64,000 nt of DNA, from the NCBI RefSeq assembly GCF_014395425.1, contig NZ_CP060711.1:1984001-2048000 (forward strand), in the 5' to 3' direction. Position 1 is the first letter of the stretch. Each line of letters opens with the position of its first letter. The position numbers were made by a program, and so were the translations under genes. Shown one piece after another: positions 49,582-60,534 of the stretch. The stretch is from Thermomonas brevis. Lineage in GTDB: Bacteria; Pseudomonadota; Gammaproteobacteria; Xanthomonadales; Xanthomonadaceae. The notes beneath the pieces were generated by a model. That model was not told where the DNA came from. It worked only from the letters and a program-made list of their open reading frames with translations, and did not search any database.

Positions 49582-50501
49582 CTGAACTGCTGGCGGAACT
49601 GCTCCGCGAATTCCTCGTAGTCGAAGCGCTGGTTCTGGGTGCCCGGGTGCTCGACCTTGAGCGCGCCCATCAGGTTGCCCATGCGGCCGATGGTCATCCA
49701 GTCGTAGCCCTTCTCGATGCCGAAGATCAGGCCGGCGCGGAACGCGTCGCCGCAGCCGGTCGGGTCGGTGACGCGGCTCTCGTGCGCGGGCGGGATGCGG
49801 TAGGTCTGGCCGTCGGCGTGGATCTCGGCGCCCTTGGGGCCGCGGGTGGTGATGTAGGCCTTGACCTTGCCGGCGATGTCGCGCTCGCTCCAGCCGGTGC
49901 GTTCCTGCAGCAGGTTGGACTCGTAGTCGTTCACGCAGACGTAGTCGGCCTGCTCGATGAAGTGGCGCAGCTCCTCGCCGTTGAACAGCGGCATCGCCTG
50001 GCCCGGATCGAAGATGAAGGGAATGCCGGCCTCGGCGAATTCCTTCGCGTTCTGCAGCATGCCCTCGTAGCCGTCCGGGCTGACGATGCCGATGGTCACG
50101 CCCGGCACGTCGCGCACGTGGTTCTCGTAGCTGCGCATCATCGCGCCCGGGTGGAAGGCGGTGATCTGGTTGTTGTCGTGGTCGGTGGTGATGAAGGCCT
50201 GCGGGGTGAACAGCTCGTCGATCACCTTGACGTGGTCCAGGGTGATGCCCTGTTCGTCGAACCACTCGCGGTACGGGCCGAAGTCGGCGCCGACGGTGGC
50301 CATCGGGATCGGGTCGCCGCCCAGCAGCTTGAGGTTGTAGGCGATGTTGCCGGCGCAGCCGCCGAACTCGCGGCGCATCCGCGGCACCAGGAACGAGACG
50401 TTCAGGATGTGCACCTTGTCCGGCAGGATGTGGTTCTTGAACTGGTCGGGGAACACCATGATGGTGTCGTAAGCCAGGGAACCGCAGATCAGCGCAGCCA
50501 T
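49566..50501 (-). CDS. PfkB-family kinase, adenosine-kinase-like
   Basis: The 311-residue ribokinase-family protein has the N-terminal GGCAGNIAYNLKLLGG block and the C-terminal DPTGCGDAFRAGL motif with the catalytic Asp. Similar Xanthomonadaceae proteins are often called adenosine kinase, but substrate specificity cannot be read here. It is unrelated in sequence detail to the fructokinase at 9833. It is divergent from mreB across a 249-bp gap in which I could not place promoters with confidence. Confidence 0.82.
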   Translation of the reverse strand: MAALICGSLAYDTIMVFPDQFKNHILPDKVHILNVSFLVPRMRREFGGCAGNIAYNLKLLGGDPIPMATVGADFGPYREWFDEQGITLDHVKVIDELFTPQAFITTDHDNNQITAFHPGAMMRSYENHVRDVPGVTIGIVSPDGYEGMLQNAKEFAEAGIPFIFDPGQAMPLFNGEELRHFIEQADYVCVNDYESNLLQERTGWSERDIAGKVKAYITTRGPKGAEIHADGQTYRIPPAHESRVTDPTGCGDAFRAGLIFGIEKGYDWMTIGRMGNLMGALKVEHPGTQNQRFDYEEFAEQFRQQFSYALA

Positions 50502-50537
50502 CGGGACGTCCGTCGAGGATGAATGAGGGGATGTTAA

Positions 50538-51794
<1,257 letters not shown>

Positions 51795-51800
51795 GATGGG

Positions 51801-51912
51801 GCGAGGAGTGAGCGGAGAGAAGTGAGGAGCGAGTAAAAGCGCTGCCTCGTTTCCTCCGTTCCGCTCGCTTCCGATCTTCCTCACTTCTTACTTCTCTCCG
51901 CTCACTCCTCGC
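51801..51912. repeat. Purine/pyrimidine inverted repeat between mreB and mreC
   Basis: A 23-bp purine arm (51801-51823, starting GCGAGGAGTGAGCGG) is the exact reverse complement of 51890-51912. The intervening 66 bp are mixed. It resembles the element at 40543-40598 in sequence and strand asymmetry. It fills nearly the entire mreB-mreC gap. Confidence 0.8.
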
Positions 51913-51915
51913 TCA

Positions 51916-52896
51916 ATGCCCCACGCCGGCCCTTCCGCTTCCCGCCCCGGCGACATCGCCGGCGTGCTGCGGCTGCTGGCGTTCCTGGTGCTGGGCGTCG
52001 CGCTGATGCTGCTGGACCATCGCGGCGGCTGGCTGCGCTCCACGCGCGTCCACGCCGAGGCGGCGGTGCAGCCGTTGTGGTGGCTGGCCGGGCTGCCGTC
52101 GCGGGCAGGCGAGAGCCTGCGCGAGAACGCGGTCACCCGCACCCAGCTGGCCAGCGACAACGCGCGCCTGCGCCAGGCCCTGCTGCTCACCGAAGCGCGC
52201 AACGCCCGGCTGCGCACCGCCGCCGCCGAGAACGCGCGCCTGCGCGGCCTGCTGGACAGCGCCGAGCGCGGCCGCCTCGACGTGCAGCTGGCCGGCGTCA
52301 TCGACATCGACCTCGATCCCACCCGCCAGCGCCTGCTGCTGGACGCCGGCAGCGGCAGCGGCGTGCGCGCCGGCCAGCCGGTGATCGACGCCGGCGGGCT
52401 GATGGGGCAGGTCATCGCCACCACCCCGACCACCGCCACCGTGCTGCTGCTGACCGATCCCGACCATGCGGTGCCGGTGATGGTGGCGCGCAGCGGCGTG
52501 CGGCTGGTGGTCTACGGCACCGGCCGCAGCGACGCGCTGCGGCTGGCCGACGTGCCGCTGTCGGCCGACGTGCGCGAGGGCGACGAGCTGCTGACCTCGG
52601 GGCTGGGCGACCGCTTTCCCCCGGGCTTTGCGGTGGGCAAGGTCGGCGCGTTGCGCGCCGACGATACCCGCGCCTTCCTCGAAGCCGATGTCGCTCCGGC
52701 CGCGCAGCTCGACCGCGGCCGCGACGTGCTGCTGCTGCGCGGCTACAAGCCGGCCGAGGCGGGCGCGCCGGCCGCCGCCGCATCGACGTCCGCGGCTTCG
52801 ACCGCCGCGCCCGCCGCATCGGCGGCTTCCGCTTCCGCGCCGCCTCCGGCATCGAAGCCGACCGCATCCGTACCCCCTGCGGAGCGCGCGCGATGA
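51916..52896 (+). CDS. mreC: Rod shape-determining protein MreC
   Basis: MreC is the periplasmic scaffold of the elongasome. The 326-residue product has a TM helix (LLAFLVLGVALMLL), a coiled coil (about 75-115), and beta-domains with LLLDAGSGSGVRAGQPVI and LTSGLGDRFPPGFAVG. An Ala/Ser/Pro tail of about 50 residues (from about 280) is a low-complexity extension. Its stop overlaps mreD in ATGA. Confidence 0.95.
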   Translation: MPHAGPSASRPGDIAGVLRLLAFLVLGVALMLLDHRGGWLRSTRVHAEAAVQPLWWLAGLPSRAGESLRENAVTRTQLASDNARLRQALLLTEARNARLRTAAAENARLRGLLDSAERGRLDVQLAGVIDIDLDPTRQRLLLDAGSGSGVRAGQPVIDAGGLMGQVIATTPTTATVLLLTDPDHAVPVMVARSGVRLVVYGTGRSDALRLADVPLSADVREGDELLTSGLGDRFPPGFAVGKVGALRADDTRAFLEADVAPAAQLDRGRDVLLLRGYKPAEAGAPAAAASTSAASTAAPAASAASASAPPPASKPTASVPPAERAR

Positions 52897-53372
52897 GCCG
52901 CCTGCGCAACGGCTGGGTGCTGCCGGCCAGCCTGGTACTGGCGCTGCTGCTGGGGCTGGTGCCGCTGCCGGGCGTGCTGCAGGCGCTGCGGCCGTACTGG
53001 CTGGCGCTGGTGCTGGCCTACTGGCTGCTGGAGGCGCCGCACCGGGTCGGGCTGGGCACGGCGTTCCTGCTCGGCCTGCTGGCCGACCTCGCCTTCGGCA
53101 GCCTGCTCGGCGAGCAGTCGCTGCGGCTGGTGGTGCTGGCCTTCATCCTCGAACGCTTCCGCGCGCGGCTGCGGTTCTTCCCGGTGTCGCAGCAGGCGCT
53201 GACCATCGGCGTGCTGCTGCTCAACGACCGTGTCATCACCGCGGGCATCCACCTGGCGATGGGCGTGCCGCAGCTGCCCTGGCCGTACTGGGCCGCGCCG
53301 GTGGTGGGGATGCTGCTGTGGCCGCCGCTGCACCTGCTGCTGGACGTGCTGCGCCTGCGCCGGCGCGGTTGA
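52893..53372 (+). CDS. mreD: Rod shape-determining protein MreD
   Basis: This 159-residue integral membrane protein has about five hydrophobic segments and the typical LRPYWLALVLAYWLLEAPHR and GLLADLAFGSLLGEQSL patterns. It starts in the mreC stop codon and is followed 3 bp later by mrdA. Confidence 0.94.
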   Translation: MSRLRNGWVLPASLVLALLLGLVPLPGVLQALRPYWLALVLAYWLLEAPHRVGLGTAFLLGLLADLAFGSLLGEQSLRLVVLAFILERFRARLRFFPVSQQALTIGVLLLNDRVITAGIHLAMGVPQLPWPYWAAPVVGMLLWPPLHLLLDVLRLRRRG

Positions 53373-53375
53373 GCG

Positions 53376-55319
53376 ATGCAGCGCCGCGCCCGCCAGATCA
53401 AGGACCACGCCGCCGAAGCCGCGCTGTTCCGGCGCCGCGCGTTGGCCGGCTTCCTCGGCGTGCTGGCCGGGCTGGGCATGCTGGGCGGCTGGTATTTCCG
53501 CCTGCAGGTGCTGCGCCACGACGAGTTCGCCACCCGCTCCGAGGCCAACCGCCTGCGGCTGGTGCCGGTGGCGCCGGCGCGCGGCCTGATCTACGACCGC
53601 AAGGGCCGCATCCTCGCCGACAACGTGGCGGCGTGGCGGCTGGAGGCGGTGCCTGAGCGCGCCGGCGACGGCGCGAAACTGCTGGCGAGCCTGCAGGGCG
53701 TGGTCGCCCTCGACGACGAGCAGAAGGCGCAGTTCCTGCGCGACTACCGGGCGGCGCGGCCGTTCAAGCCGGTGACGATCAAGCTGCGCGTGCCGGACGA
53801 GGAAGTGGCGCGCTTCGCGGTGGACCGCTGGCGCTTTCCCGGCGTCGAATTGGTGCCCTACCTCGGCCGCATCTATCCCTACGGCGCGCTATTCGCGCAC
53901 GTGGTCGGCTACGTCGGCCGCATCGACGAGAAGGACATGGCCGCGCTGGGCGATGCCGGCGGCGCCTACAGCCACACCGGCAAGACCGGGCTGGAGCGCC
54001 ATTACGAGCAGCAGCTGCGCGGCAAGCCCGGCTACCGGCGGCTGGAAACCAACGTGGCCGGGCGCACCGTGCGCGCGCTGGACACGGTGCCGGCCACGCC
54101 GGGCACCGACCTGCGACTGTCGATCGACGCCGAACTGCAGCAGGCGATGGTGGACGCCTTCGGCCAGCTGGAAGGTTCGGGGGTGGCGGTCGATCCGCGC
54201 AGCGGCGAGATCCTGGCGATGGTCAGCCTGCCGGGATTCGATCCCAACCTGTTCGTCAACGGCATCAGCCACGCCGACTTCAAGGCGCTGAACGACAACC
54301 CCTCGCGCCCGCAGTTCAACCGCGTGGTGCTGGGCGGCGTCGCGCCGGGCTCCACGATCAAGCCGCTGACCGCGCTGGCCGGGCTCGACAGCGGCCTGCG
54401 CACGCCCGGCGACCGGGTCCTGTCCACCGGCGTGTTCCGCCTGCCCGGCATGCGCGGCCGCGGCTGGCTGGACGGCGTGCACGGCTGGACCGATGCGCGC
54501 AAGTCGATCTACGAATCGGTCAATACCTACTATTACGAACTGGCGCTGGACATGGGCGTGCAGCGCTACGACGCGTACATGACGAAGTACGGCTTCGGGC
54601 AGAAGACCGATATCGATCTGGCCGGCGAGATCGAAGGCATCGTGCCGTCGCCCGCGTCGAAGATGAAATACGCCAAGCAGCGCTGGTATCCGGGCGACCT
54701 GGTCAACTCGTCCATCGGCCAGGGCCTGTGGAAGGTGACGCCGCTGCAGCTGGCGCGCGGCGTGGCCGCGATCGCCGACGGCGGCTGGATGCGGCGCCCG
54801 CACCTGGCGGCCGAGCAGCGCGCGGGGTTCGACGCCCCGTGGCAACCGCTGCCGCAGTCGCCGGCGGTGCGCATCAGCGATCGTCCGGACAACGTGCGCG
54901 TGATCCAGGAAGGCATGGCGATGACCACGACGGGCTCCGGCACGGCGGCGCGCGTGTTCCGCGGTTCGCCGTACCGTTCGGCGGGCAAGACCGGCACGGC
55001 GCAGGTGGTCAACCGCGCCGCGGCCGCCGTCGATCCGCGCTCGCTGCCGCTGTGGAAGCGCCATCGCGCGCTGTACATCGGCTATGCGCCGGCGGACGAG
55101 CCGACCATCGCGGTGGCGGTGGCGGTGGAAGGCGGCGGCTTCGGCGCGGATACCGCCGCGCCGATCGTGCGCAAGGTGTTCGACGCCTGGCTGCTCGGCA
55201 GGATGCCGGCGCCGCCGCAGCCGGCGGACGCGCTGGCGCCGGCGACGCGGCCCGATTTCTCCGACGTGCGCGGCACGCCGGGCGCGACGCCGGTGGCGCG
55301 GGAGGCCAAGACCCCATGA
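53376..55319 (+). CDS. mrdA: Penicillin-binding protein 2 (peptidoglycan transpeptidase)
   Basis: PBP2 cross-links lateral wall peptidoglycan. The 647-residue product has an N-terminal TM, a dimerisation domain (APARGLIYDRKGRILADN), and the transpeptidase domain with SxxK at Ser326 (GSTIK), SVN (381-383) and KTG (538-540). All catalytic motifs are intact. A Pro/Ala-rich C-terminal tail follows. Its stop overlaps rodA in ATGA. Confidence 0.97.
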   Translation: MQRRARQIKDHAAEAALFRRRALAGFLGVLAGLGMLGGWYFRLQVLRHDEFATRSEANRLRLVPVAPARGLIYDRKGRILADNVAAWRLEAVPERAGDGAKLLASLQGVVALDDEQKAQFLRDYRAARPFKPVTIKLRVPDEEVARFAVDRWRFPGVELVPYLGRIYPYGALFAHVVGYVGRIDEKDMAALGDAGGAYSHTGKTGLERHYEQQLRGKPGYRRLETNVAGRTVRALDTVPATPGTDLRLSIDAELQQAMVDAFGQLEGSGVAVDPRSGEILAMVSLPGFDPNLFVNGISHADFKALNDNPSRPQFNRVVLGGVAPGSTIKPLTALAGLDSGLRTPGDRVLSTGVFRLPGMRGRGWLDGVHGWTDARKSIYESVNTYYYELALDMGVQRYDAYMTKYGFGQKTDIDLAGEIEGIVPSPASKMKYAKQRWYPGDLVNSSIGQGLWKVTPLQLARGVAAIADGGWMRRPHLAAEQRAGFDAPWQPLPQSPAVRISDRPDNVRVIQEGMAMTTTGSGTAARVFRGSPYRSAGKTGTAQVVNRAAAAVDPRSLPLWKRHRALYIGYAPADEPTIAVAVAVEGGGFGADTAAPIVRKVFDAWLLGRMPAPPQPADALAPATRPDFSDVRGTPGATPVAREAKTP

Positions 55320-56443
55320 AGACCCTGCTGCGCCTGCTGCTGGACCTGCTGCTGCGCTTCGCGCGCACCCTCGACCTGCCGCTGCTGGCCGCGCTGCTGG
55401 CGCTGATGGGGATCGGGCTGGCGACCCAGTACAGCGCCGGCAACGAGTCGCTGCGCGGGGTGGCGATGCAGGGCGCGTTCTTCTGCGTGGGCCTGGGCGC
55501 GCTGTGGGTGGCGTCGCGGATTCCCGCGCACCTGCTCAAGCAGGCGACGCCGGCGATCTTCGCGCTGTCGCTGCTGCCGATGGTGCTGGTGCTGTTCATC
55601 GGCAGCGGCAAGTACGGCAACCACTGGATCAACCTCGGCTTCTTCAACGTGCAGCCGTCGGAACTCGCCAAGCTGACCCTGCCGATGATGCTGGCTTGGC
55701 ATTTCGACCGCCAACGGCTGCCGCCGCGCTTCGGCGTGCTGCTGGGCGGGGTGGCGATCATCGCGCTGCCGGTGGGGCTGACCCTGCTCCAGCACGACCT
55801 CGGCACCGCGGTGCTGATCCTCGCCACCGGCGTGTTCGTGCTGTTCCTGGCCGGCACCTCGTGGTGGTGGTGGGGCGCGGCCGGCGTGGTGGGCGGCGGC
55901 GGCTTCGCGCTGGCGATGTTCGCGCCAATCCGCTGGTTCTCGTTCCTGCGCCCGTACCAGCAGGACCGCATCCTGACCTTCCGCAATCCCGAGAACGACC
56001 CGATGGGCGCGGGCTGGAACATCCTGCAGTCGCAGATCGCGATCGGCGGCGGCGGCATGACCGGCAAGGGCTGGGGGCAGGGTACCCAGTCGCACCTGAA
56101 CTACCTGCCCGAGCACACCACCGACTTCGCCTTCTCGGTGCTGGCCGAGGACTTCGGCTGGCTCGGCGTGGCGGCGACGCTGGCGCTGTACCTGTTCCTT
56201 GTGGCGCGCTGCCTGTGGATCGCCGCCGACTCGCGCGACGGCTACGCGCGGCTGCTGGCCGGCGCCATCGGCCTGTCGCTGTTCGTGTACGTGCTGGTCA
56301 ACGGCGGCATGATCTCCGGCCTGCTGCCGGTGGTCGGCGTGCCGATGCCGCTGCTGAGCTACGGCGGCACCTCGGCGGTGACCATCCTGCTGGGCTTCGG
56401 CGTGGTGATGGCGCTGAAGGCGCGGCGGCCGATCCACCGCTGA
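55316..56443 (+). CDS. mrdB: Rod shape-determining protein RodA (SEDS glycosyltransferase)
   Basis: RodA polymerises glycan strands with PBP2. The 375-residue product has about ten hydrophobic helices and SEDS-family motifs: FNVQPSELAKL, LQHDLGTAVL, and VPMPLLSYGGTS near the end. It overlaps mrdA by 4 bp. It is preceded in the cluster by mreBCD, giving the full elongasome set. Confidence 0.97.
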   Translation: MKTLLRLLLDLLLRFARTLDLPLLAALLALMGIGLATQYSAGNESLRGVAMQGAFFCVGLGALWVASRIPAHLLKQATPAIFALSLLPMVLVLFIGSGKYGNHWINLGFFNVQPSELAKLTLPMMLAWHFDRQRLPPRFGVLLGGVAIIALPVGLTLLQHDLGTAVLILATGVFVLFLAGTSWWWWGAAGVVGGGGFALAMFAPIRWFSFLRPYQQDRILTFRNPENDPMGAGWNILQSQIAIGGGGMTGKGWGQGTQSHLNYLPEHTTDFAFSVLAEDFGWLGVAATLALYLFLVARCLWIAADSRDGYARLLAGAIGLSLFVYVLVNGGMISGLLPVVGVPMPLLSYGGTSAVTILLGFGVVMALKARRPIHR

Positions 56444-56520
56444 AACGCACCGCCCGCGCCGCATCGAGCTGAATGCGGCGTTCCGGTTCCGCCTTGCGAC
56501 GCGTGCTACCCTCCGCGCCG

Positions 56521-57615
56521 ATGATCCGACGCACCTTGCCCTGCCTCGCCGCGCTGGCGCTCGCCGCCTGTGCGGTGCCGCCGCCGAAATCCATGCCGGA
56601 GGCACCGGCCGCCGTGCTGGCGCCCGATGCTCCCTTGCCGGCGCCGATCCGGGATCCCGCCGTCGCCCGCGCCGAATTCGTGCGCAGCACCTCGCAGCGC
56701 TTCGGCATCCCCGCCGCCGACATCGAGGCGGTGCTGGCCAAGGCGCAGATTCGCGAGCCCATCGTCAAGGCGATGTCGCGTCCCGCCGAAGCGAAGCCGT
56801 GGCGTGACTACCGGCCGATCTTCATCCAGCCGTCGCGCATCGACGGCGGCCGCGCCTTCCTCGAGGCCAACCGCGCCGCGCTGCAGCGTGCCGAGGACGC
56901 CTACGGCGTGCCGAAGGAAATCGTGACCGCCATCATCGGCGTGGAAACCAGCTACGGCGGCAACAAGGGCAGCTGGCCGGTGGTCGATGCGCTGTACACG
57001 CTGGCCTTCGCCTATCCGCGCAGCGGCGACCCGGCGCGCGTGGCCTACGAGGACAGGCGCGAGGCGTTCTTCCGCGACGAACTGGCGCAGCTGTTCGCGC
57101 TGGGCAAGGAGGAAGGCATCGACATCGCGACGCTGAAGGGCAGCTACGCCGGTGCGATGGGCTGGGGCCAGTTCATGCCGTCGAGCTATCGCCAGTACGC
57201 GGTCGATGGCGACGGCGACGGCAAGCGCGACCTGTTCAACGATCTCGACGACGTGATCGCCTCGGTCGCCAACTACTTCGCGCAGAAGGGCCAGTGGCAG
57301 CGCGGCGGCCCGGTGATGCAGCGCGCGGTGCGCGACGCATCGGCCGCCGATTTCGCCAATCCCGGCAACGCGGTGACGCTGGATCGCACCCTGCCGATGC
57401 TGGCGGCGCTGGGCTACCGCCCCGCCGCTGCGCCGCTGGCCGATGCCGCCGCGCCGGCGACGCTGATCACGCTGGAGGGCGTGGCCGGGCCGGAAGACTG
57501 GATCGTGTTCAACAACTTCAAGGCGATCACCAGCTACAACATCTCGCGGCTGTACGCGACCGCGGTGTTCCAGCTCGCCGAAGCCATCGCCGGGCGCAGC
57601 CCGGATCCGGCATGA
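56521..57615 (+). CDS. mltB: Lytic murein transglycosylase B, lipoprotein
   Basis: MltB cleaves the glycan backbone of peptidoglycan. The 364-residue product has a lipobox (LALAAC, Cys17) and the GH103 catalytic Glu in [10 protein letters not shown] (Glu142). It also has [23 protein letters not shown]. The ATG at 56521 puts the lipobox at the usual distance; the upstream ATG at 56473 would bury it. Its stop overlaps rlpA in ATGA. Confidence 0.95.
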   Translation: MIRRTLPCLAALALAACAVPPPKSMPEAPAAVLAPDAPLPAPIRDPAVARAEFVRSTSQRFGIPAADIEAVLAKAQIREPIVKAMSRPAEAKPWRDYRPIFIQPSRIDGGRAFLEANRAALQRAEDAYGVPKEIVTAIIGVETSYGGNKGSWPVVDALYTLAFAYPRSGDPARVAYEDRREAFFRDELAQLFALGKEEGIDIATLKGSYAGAMGWGQFMPSSYRQYAVDGDGDGKRDLFNDLDDVIASVANYFAQKGQWQRGGPVMQRAVRDASAADFANPGNAVTLDRTLPMLAALGYRPAAAPLADAAAPATLITLEGVAGPEDWIVFNNFKAITSYNISRLYATAVFQLAEAIAGRSPDPA

Positions 57616-58724
57616 CGCCGCGCGCGCTGCTGCTGGCCGCATTGCCGCTGGCCTTGGCGGCCTGCGCCACCACCGGCGGCGGCGCGAAGCAGCCGTCCGC
57701 ACCGGCCGCCCACGTGCCGCCCGCTTCGACGGGAGCGTCGGCGTCGGCGCATCCGCCGAAGAAGGCCTCGCCCTACGCGCCGGCCCAGGAAGACCTGTCC
57801 AAGCGCGGCGACTACGTGGCCGGCGGGCTGTTCCGCCCCGGCGTGGCCGACACCGTGCCGGACGAGATTCCCGACGTCGACGCGATTCCCGAGCCGGAAG
57901 TGCGCGACGAGCCGCGCGCCCGCACCGGCAACCGCGACTACGCCGTGCTGGGCACGAAGTACCGCGTGCTCGACGACCACAACGGCTACGTCGAGGAAGG
58001 GCTGGCCTCGTACTACGGCAAGAAATTCCACGGCCGCCGCACCTCCAGCCAGGAGGTGTACGACATGTACGCCTTCACCGCCGCCCACAAGACGCTGCCG
58101 CTGCCGAGCTTCGCCCGCGTCACCAACCTCGACAACGGCAAGTCGGTGGTGGTGCGGGTCAACGACCGCGGGCCGTTCCACAAGGGCCGGGTGATCGATC
58201 TCAGCTACGCGGCGGCGGTCAAGCTGGGCTATCGCGACAAGGGCACCGCGCGGGTGCGCGTGGAGGCGCTGTCGCCGGACGGCGATGCGCCGCTGCTGGC
58301 GTCGGCGAACGGCGCGGCGAGCGGCATGGACCGGTTGGTCGAGAAGCTGCCGGGCGCGGAGCAGGCGGCGGCGACCGCCGGCCATCGCTTCGACATGCGC
58401 CAGGACGGACGCACCATGGGCGCCGAGGAATTCGACGCGTGGATGCGCTCGCGCCGCATCCGCGTGGCGACCGGCAAGCCCGCGCCCGTGCTCGCGGCGG
58501 CGGAGACGGCGCAGATGCCCGCCTCCGCGCCGGCAACCGCAACCGCGATCGCTTCCCCGTCCGTCGCACGGGGCCGTCCGCCGCGCCTGCGGTCACCGCA
58601 CCCGCCGCCGCATCGACGGGCGACGAAGTCACCTTGCAGGTCGCCAGCTTCGGCAACCAGCGCAACGCCGAGCAGGCGCTGTCGATGCTGCAGGGCGCGG
58701 CGATCGCGCGCGCGCAGCTGCTGA
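57612..58724 (+). CDS. rlpA: RlpA family septal lipoprotein, frameshifted before the SPOR domain
   Basis: RlpA is a lytic transglycosylase acting on stem-less glycan strands at the septum. The frame encodes a lipobox (LALAAC, Cys18), a Pro/Ala linker, and an intact double-psi beta-barrel (about 132-225) with [19 protein letters not shown] and [10 protein letters not shown]. After about codon 320 the product turns into low-complexity Arg/Pro and ends at 58724. The missing SPOR domain is found in the next frame up to 58852. Adding one G in the GGGG run at 58570-58573 restores one protein. It overlaps mltB by 4 bp. Confidence 0.88.
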   Translation: MTPRALLLAALPLALAACATTGGGAKQPSAPAAHVPPASTGASASAHPPKKASPYAPAQEDLSKRGDYVAGGLFRPGVADTVPDEIPDVDAIPEPEVRDEPRARTGNRDYAVLGTKYRVLDDHNGYVEEGLASYYGKKFHGRRTSSQEVYDMYAFTAAHKTLPLPSFARVTNLDNGKSVVVRVNDRGPFHKGRVIDLSYAAAVKLGYRDKGTARVRVEALSPDGDAPLLASANGAASGMDRLVEKLPGAEQAAATAGHRFDMRQDGRTMGAEEFDAWMRSRRIRVATGKPAPVLAAAETAQMPASAPATATAIASPSVARGRPPRLRSPHPPPHRRATKSPCRSPASATSATPSRRCRCCRARRSRARSC

Positions 58725-58852
58725 ATGCGGACGTCAACGGCAAGAAGGTCTGGCGGCTGCGGATCGGGCCGGTCAGCGAGGCGGCCACGCCGGAACTTGC
58801 GGCGCGCATCGTCGGTCTGGGATTCGGGCAGCCGCAGCGCGTGCGCGACTGA
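58574..58852 (+). other. SPOR domain of RlpA in a shifted frame
   Basis: Read in frame 2 (for example from 58575), this segment gives [15 protein letters not shown], then [37 protein letters not shown] and LGFGQPQRVRD. That is a complete SPOR domain, which binds denuded septal glycan. It has no start of its own and directly follows the rlpA frame break. It is most likely the true C-terminus of RlpA. Confidence 0.8.
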
Positions 58853-58955
58853 TCGCGCGCGTCGCCGATCGGCCCGCCATTCCCGCCTCGCGGCTTAGAA
58901 TGCCCGCTTGAATGTTTCGCGCCGCGCCCGCGCGGCCCATCAGGAGTTTTCGTTG

Positions 58956-60164
58956 ATGCATCCCCGTTCCCTGCTGCCCGTCGCGCTGGCTGCCGCCGGC
59001 GTCGTGTTCGCCTCCGGCTTCGCCGTCGCCCAGACCCCCGCGCCCGCCCGCCCCGCCGCGCTGAGCGACAACCTGCCGGTGCCCGACGCGCCCGCGCCCA
59101 AGGTCAGCAAGGCGTGGCTGCTGATGGACTACGCCACCGGCCAGGTGCTGGCCGGCGAGAACGTCGATGCGCAGGTGGAGCCGGCCAGCATCACCAAGGT
59201 GATGACCAGCTACGTGATCGCCGCGGAAATGGCCGCCGGCAAGGTCAAGGCCACCGATCCGGTGATGATGACCGAGCACGCCTGGCGCGAGGGCGGCGCC
59301 GGCACCGACGGCAGCTACAGCGGCTTCGAGGTCAACAAGACCGCGCCGCTGGAGCAGATGGAAAAGGGCATGGTGGTGCAGTCCGGCAACGACGCCGCGA
59401 TCGCGCTGGCCGAGCACGTCGCCGGCAGCGAGCAGGCATTCGCCCAGCTGATGAACGCCTACGCCAAGCGCATCGGCATGCAGCACTCGCATTTCGTGAA
59501 CCCGCACGGCCTGAGCGCCGAGGGCCACGTCACCACCGCGCACGACCTGGCGCTGCTCGGCCGCGCGCTGATCCGCGACTACCCGGAAGCGTATTCGTAC
59601 AACAAGATCAAGGAATTCACGGTCGGCCCGATCACCCAGCCCAACCGCAATCTGCTGCTGTGGCGCGACGCCAGCGTGGACGGCATCAAGACCGGCCACA
59701 CCTCCAGCGCCGGCTACTGCCTGATGGCCTCGGCCAAGCGCGGCGACCAGCGCCTGATCAGCGTGGTGATGGGCGATTCCAGCGAGAACCAGCGCGCGGT
59801 GGATTCGCAGGCGCTGCTCAACTGGGGCTTCCGCTTCTACGAAACCCACCGCCTGTACGAAGCCGGCAAGCCGCTGGCCTCGCCGAAGGTGTGGAAGGGC
59901 GAGGGCGACACGGTGCCGGTCGGCGTGGCGCAACCGCTGCTGGTGTCGACCCCGCGCGGCAAGTACGACCGCCTGAAGGCGACGATGGACCTGCCGAAGT
60001 CGCTGATCGCGCCGATCGCCAAGGGCCAGCACATCGGCACGGTGAAGGTGACGCTGGACGGCAAGCTGATCGCGCAGGCGCCGCTGGTGGCGACCGCCGC
60101 GGTCGAGGAGGGCGGCTTCTTCAAGCGCCTGTGGCACGAGCTGCTGATGTGGTGGAACGACTAA
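58956..60164 (+). CDS. dacC: D-alanyl-D-alanine carboxypeptidase (PBP5/6 type)
   Basis: This low-molecular-weight PBP trims pentapeptides in the periplasm. The 402-residue product has a signal peptide, SITK (Ser78-Lys81), SGN (143-145) and KTG (245-247). A C-terminal PBP5-type domain and an amphipathic membrane anchor (FFKRLWHELLMWW) follow. AGGAG lies 9 bp before ATG 58956; an upstream ATG at 58908 has no such site. dacA is an equally acceptable name. Confidence 0.95.
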   Translation: MHPRSLLPVALAAAGVVFASGFAVAQTPAPARPAALSDNLPVPDAPAPKVSKAWLLMDYATGQVLAGENVDAQVEPASITKVMTSYVIAAEMAAGKVKATDPVMMTEHAWREGGAGTDGSYSGFEVNKTAPLEQMEKGMVVQSGNDAAIALAEHVAGSEQAFAQLMNAYAKRIGMQHSHFVNPHGLSAEGHVTTAHDLALLGRALIRDYPEAYSYNKIKEFTVGPITQPNRNLLLWRDASVDGIKTGHTSSAGYCLMASAKRGDQRLISVVMGDSSENQRAVDSQALLNWGFRFYETHRLYEAGKPLASPKVWKGEGDTVPVGVAQPLLVSTPRGKYDRLKATMDLPKSLIAPIAKGQHIGTVKVTLDGKLIAQAPLVATAAVEEGGFFKRLWHELLMWWND

Positions 60165-60255
60165 GTCCTTGGATGCGGACGCGGGGCGGATCGACCCCGC
60201 GCCCGCCATTCGGCGGCGGTTGGGGAATGCCCCTGCCGCCCCCATAATCCGGCAC

Positions 60256-60534
60256 ATGGACATTCATTCCGACAATCCCGAGCACGGCTTCCAGTTCCCC
60301 GGCACGTTCGAGCTGTCGGCGATGGGCGCCGCCGACAAGCACCTGGAAAGCGCGCTGCCGCAGCACCTGGCCGACGCCGGCATCGAAGTGCTGCACGAAA
60401 CCGTCAACTGGAGGCATTCGGCCAACGGCAAGTACGTGTCGGTGCGGATCTCGTTCCGCGCCAACTCGCGCGAGGATTACGACCGCGCCCACCAGGCGCT
60501 GCGCGACCATCCGGAAGTGAAGTGGACGCTGTGA
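60256..60534 (+). CDS. ybeD: YbeD/DUF493 family protein
   Basis: This 92-residue cytoplasmic protein has an alpha/beta ferredoxin-like fold, with [26 protein letters not shown] and a C-terminal VKWTL. The family is nearly always found between dacA/dacC and lipB, as here, and is thought to have a regulatory role. The stop overlaps the possible lipB starts. Confidence 0.92.
   Translation: MDIHSDNPEHGFQFPGTFELSAMGAADKHLESALPQHLADAGIEVLHETVNWRHSANGKYVSVRISFRANSREDYDRAHQALRDHPEVKWTL

Noticed and set aside
60180..60201. CGCGGGG/CCCCGCG hairpin after dacC as a terminator
   Set aside because: The stem is short and no T-run follows, so it is not listed as a terminator.
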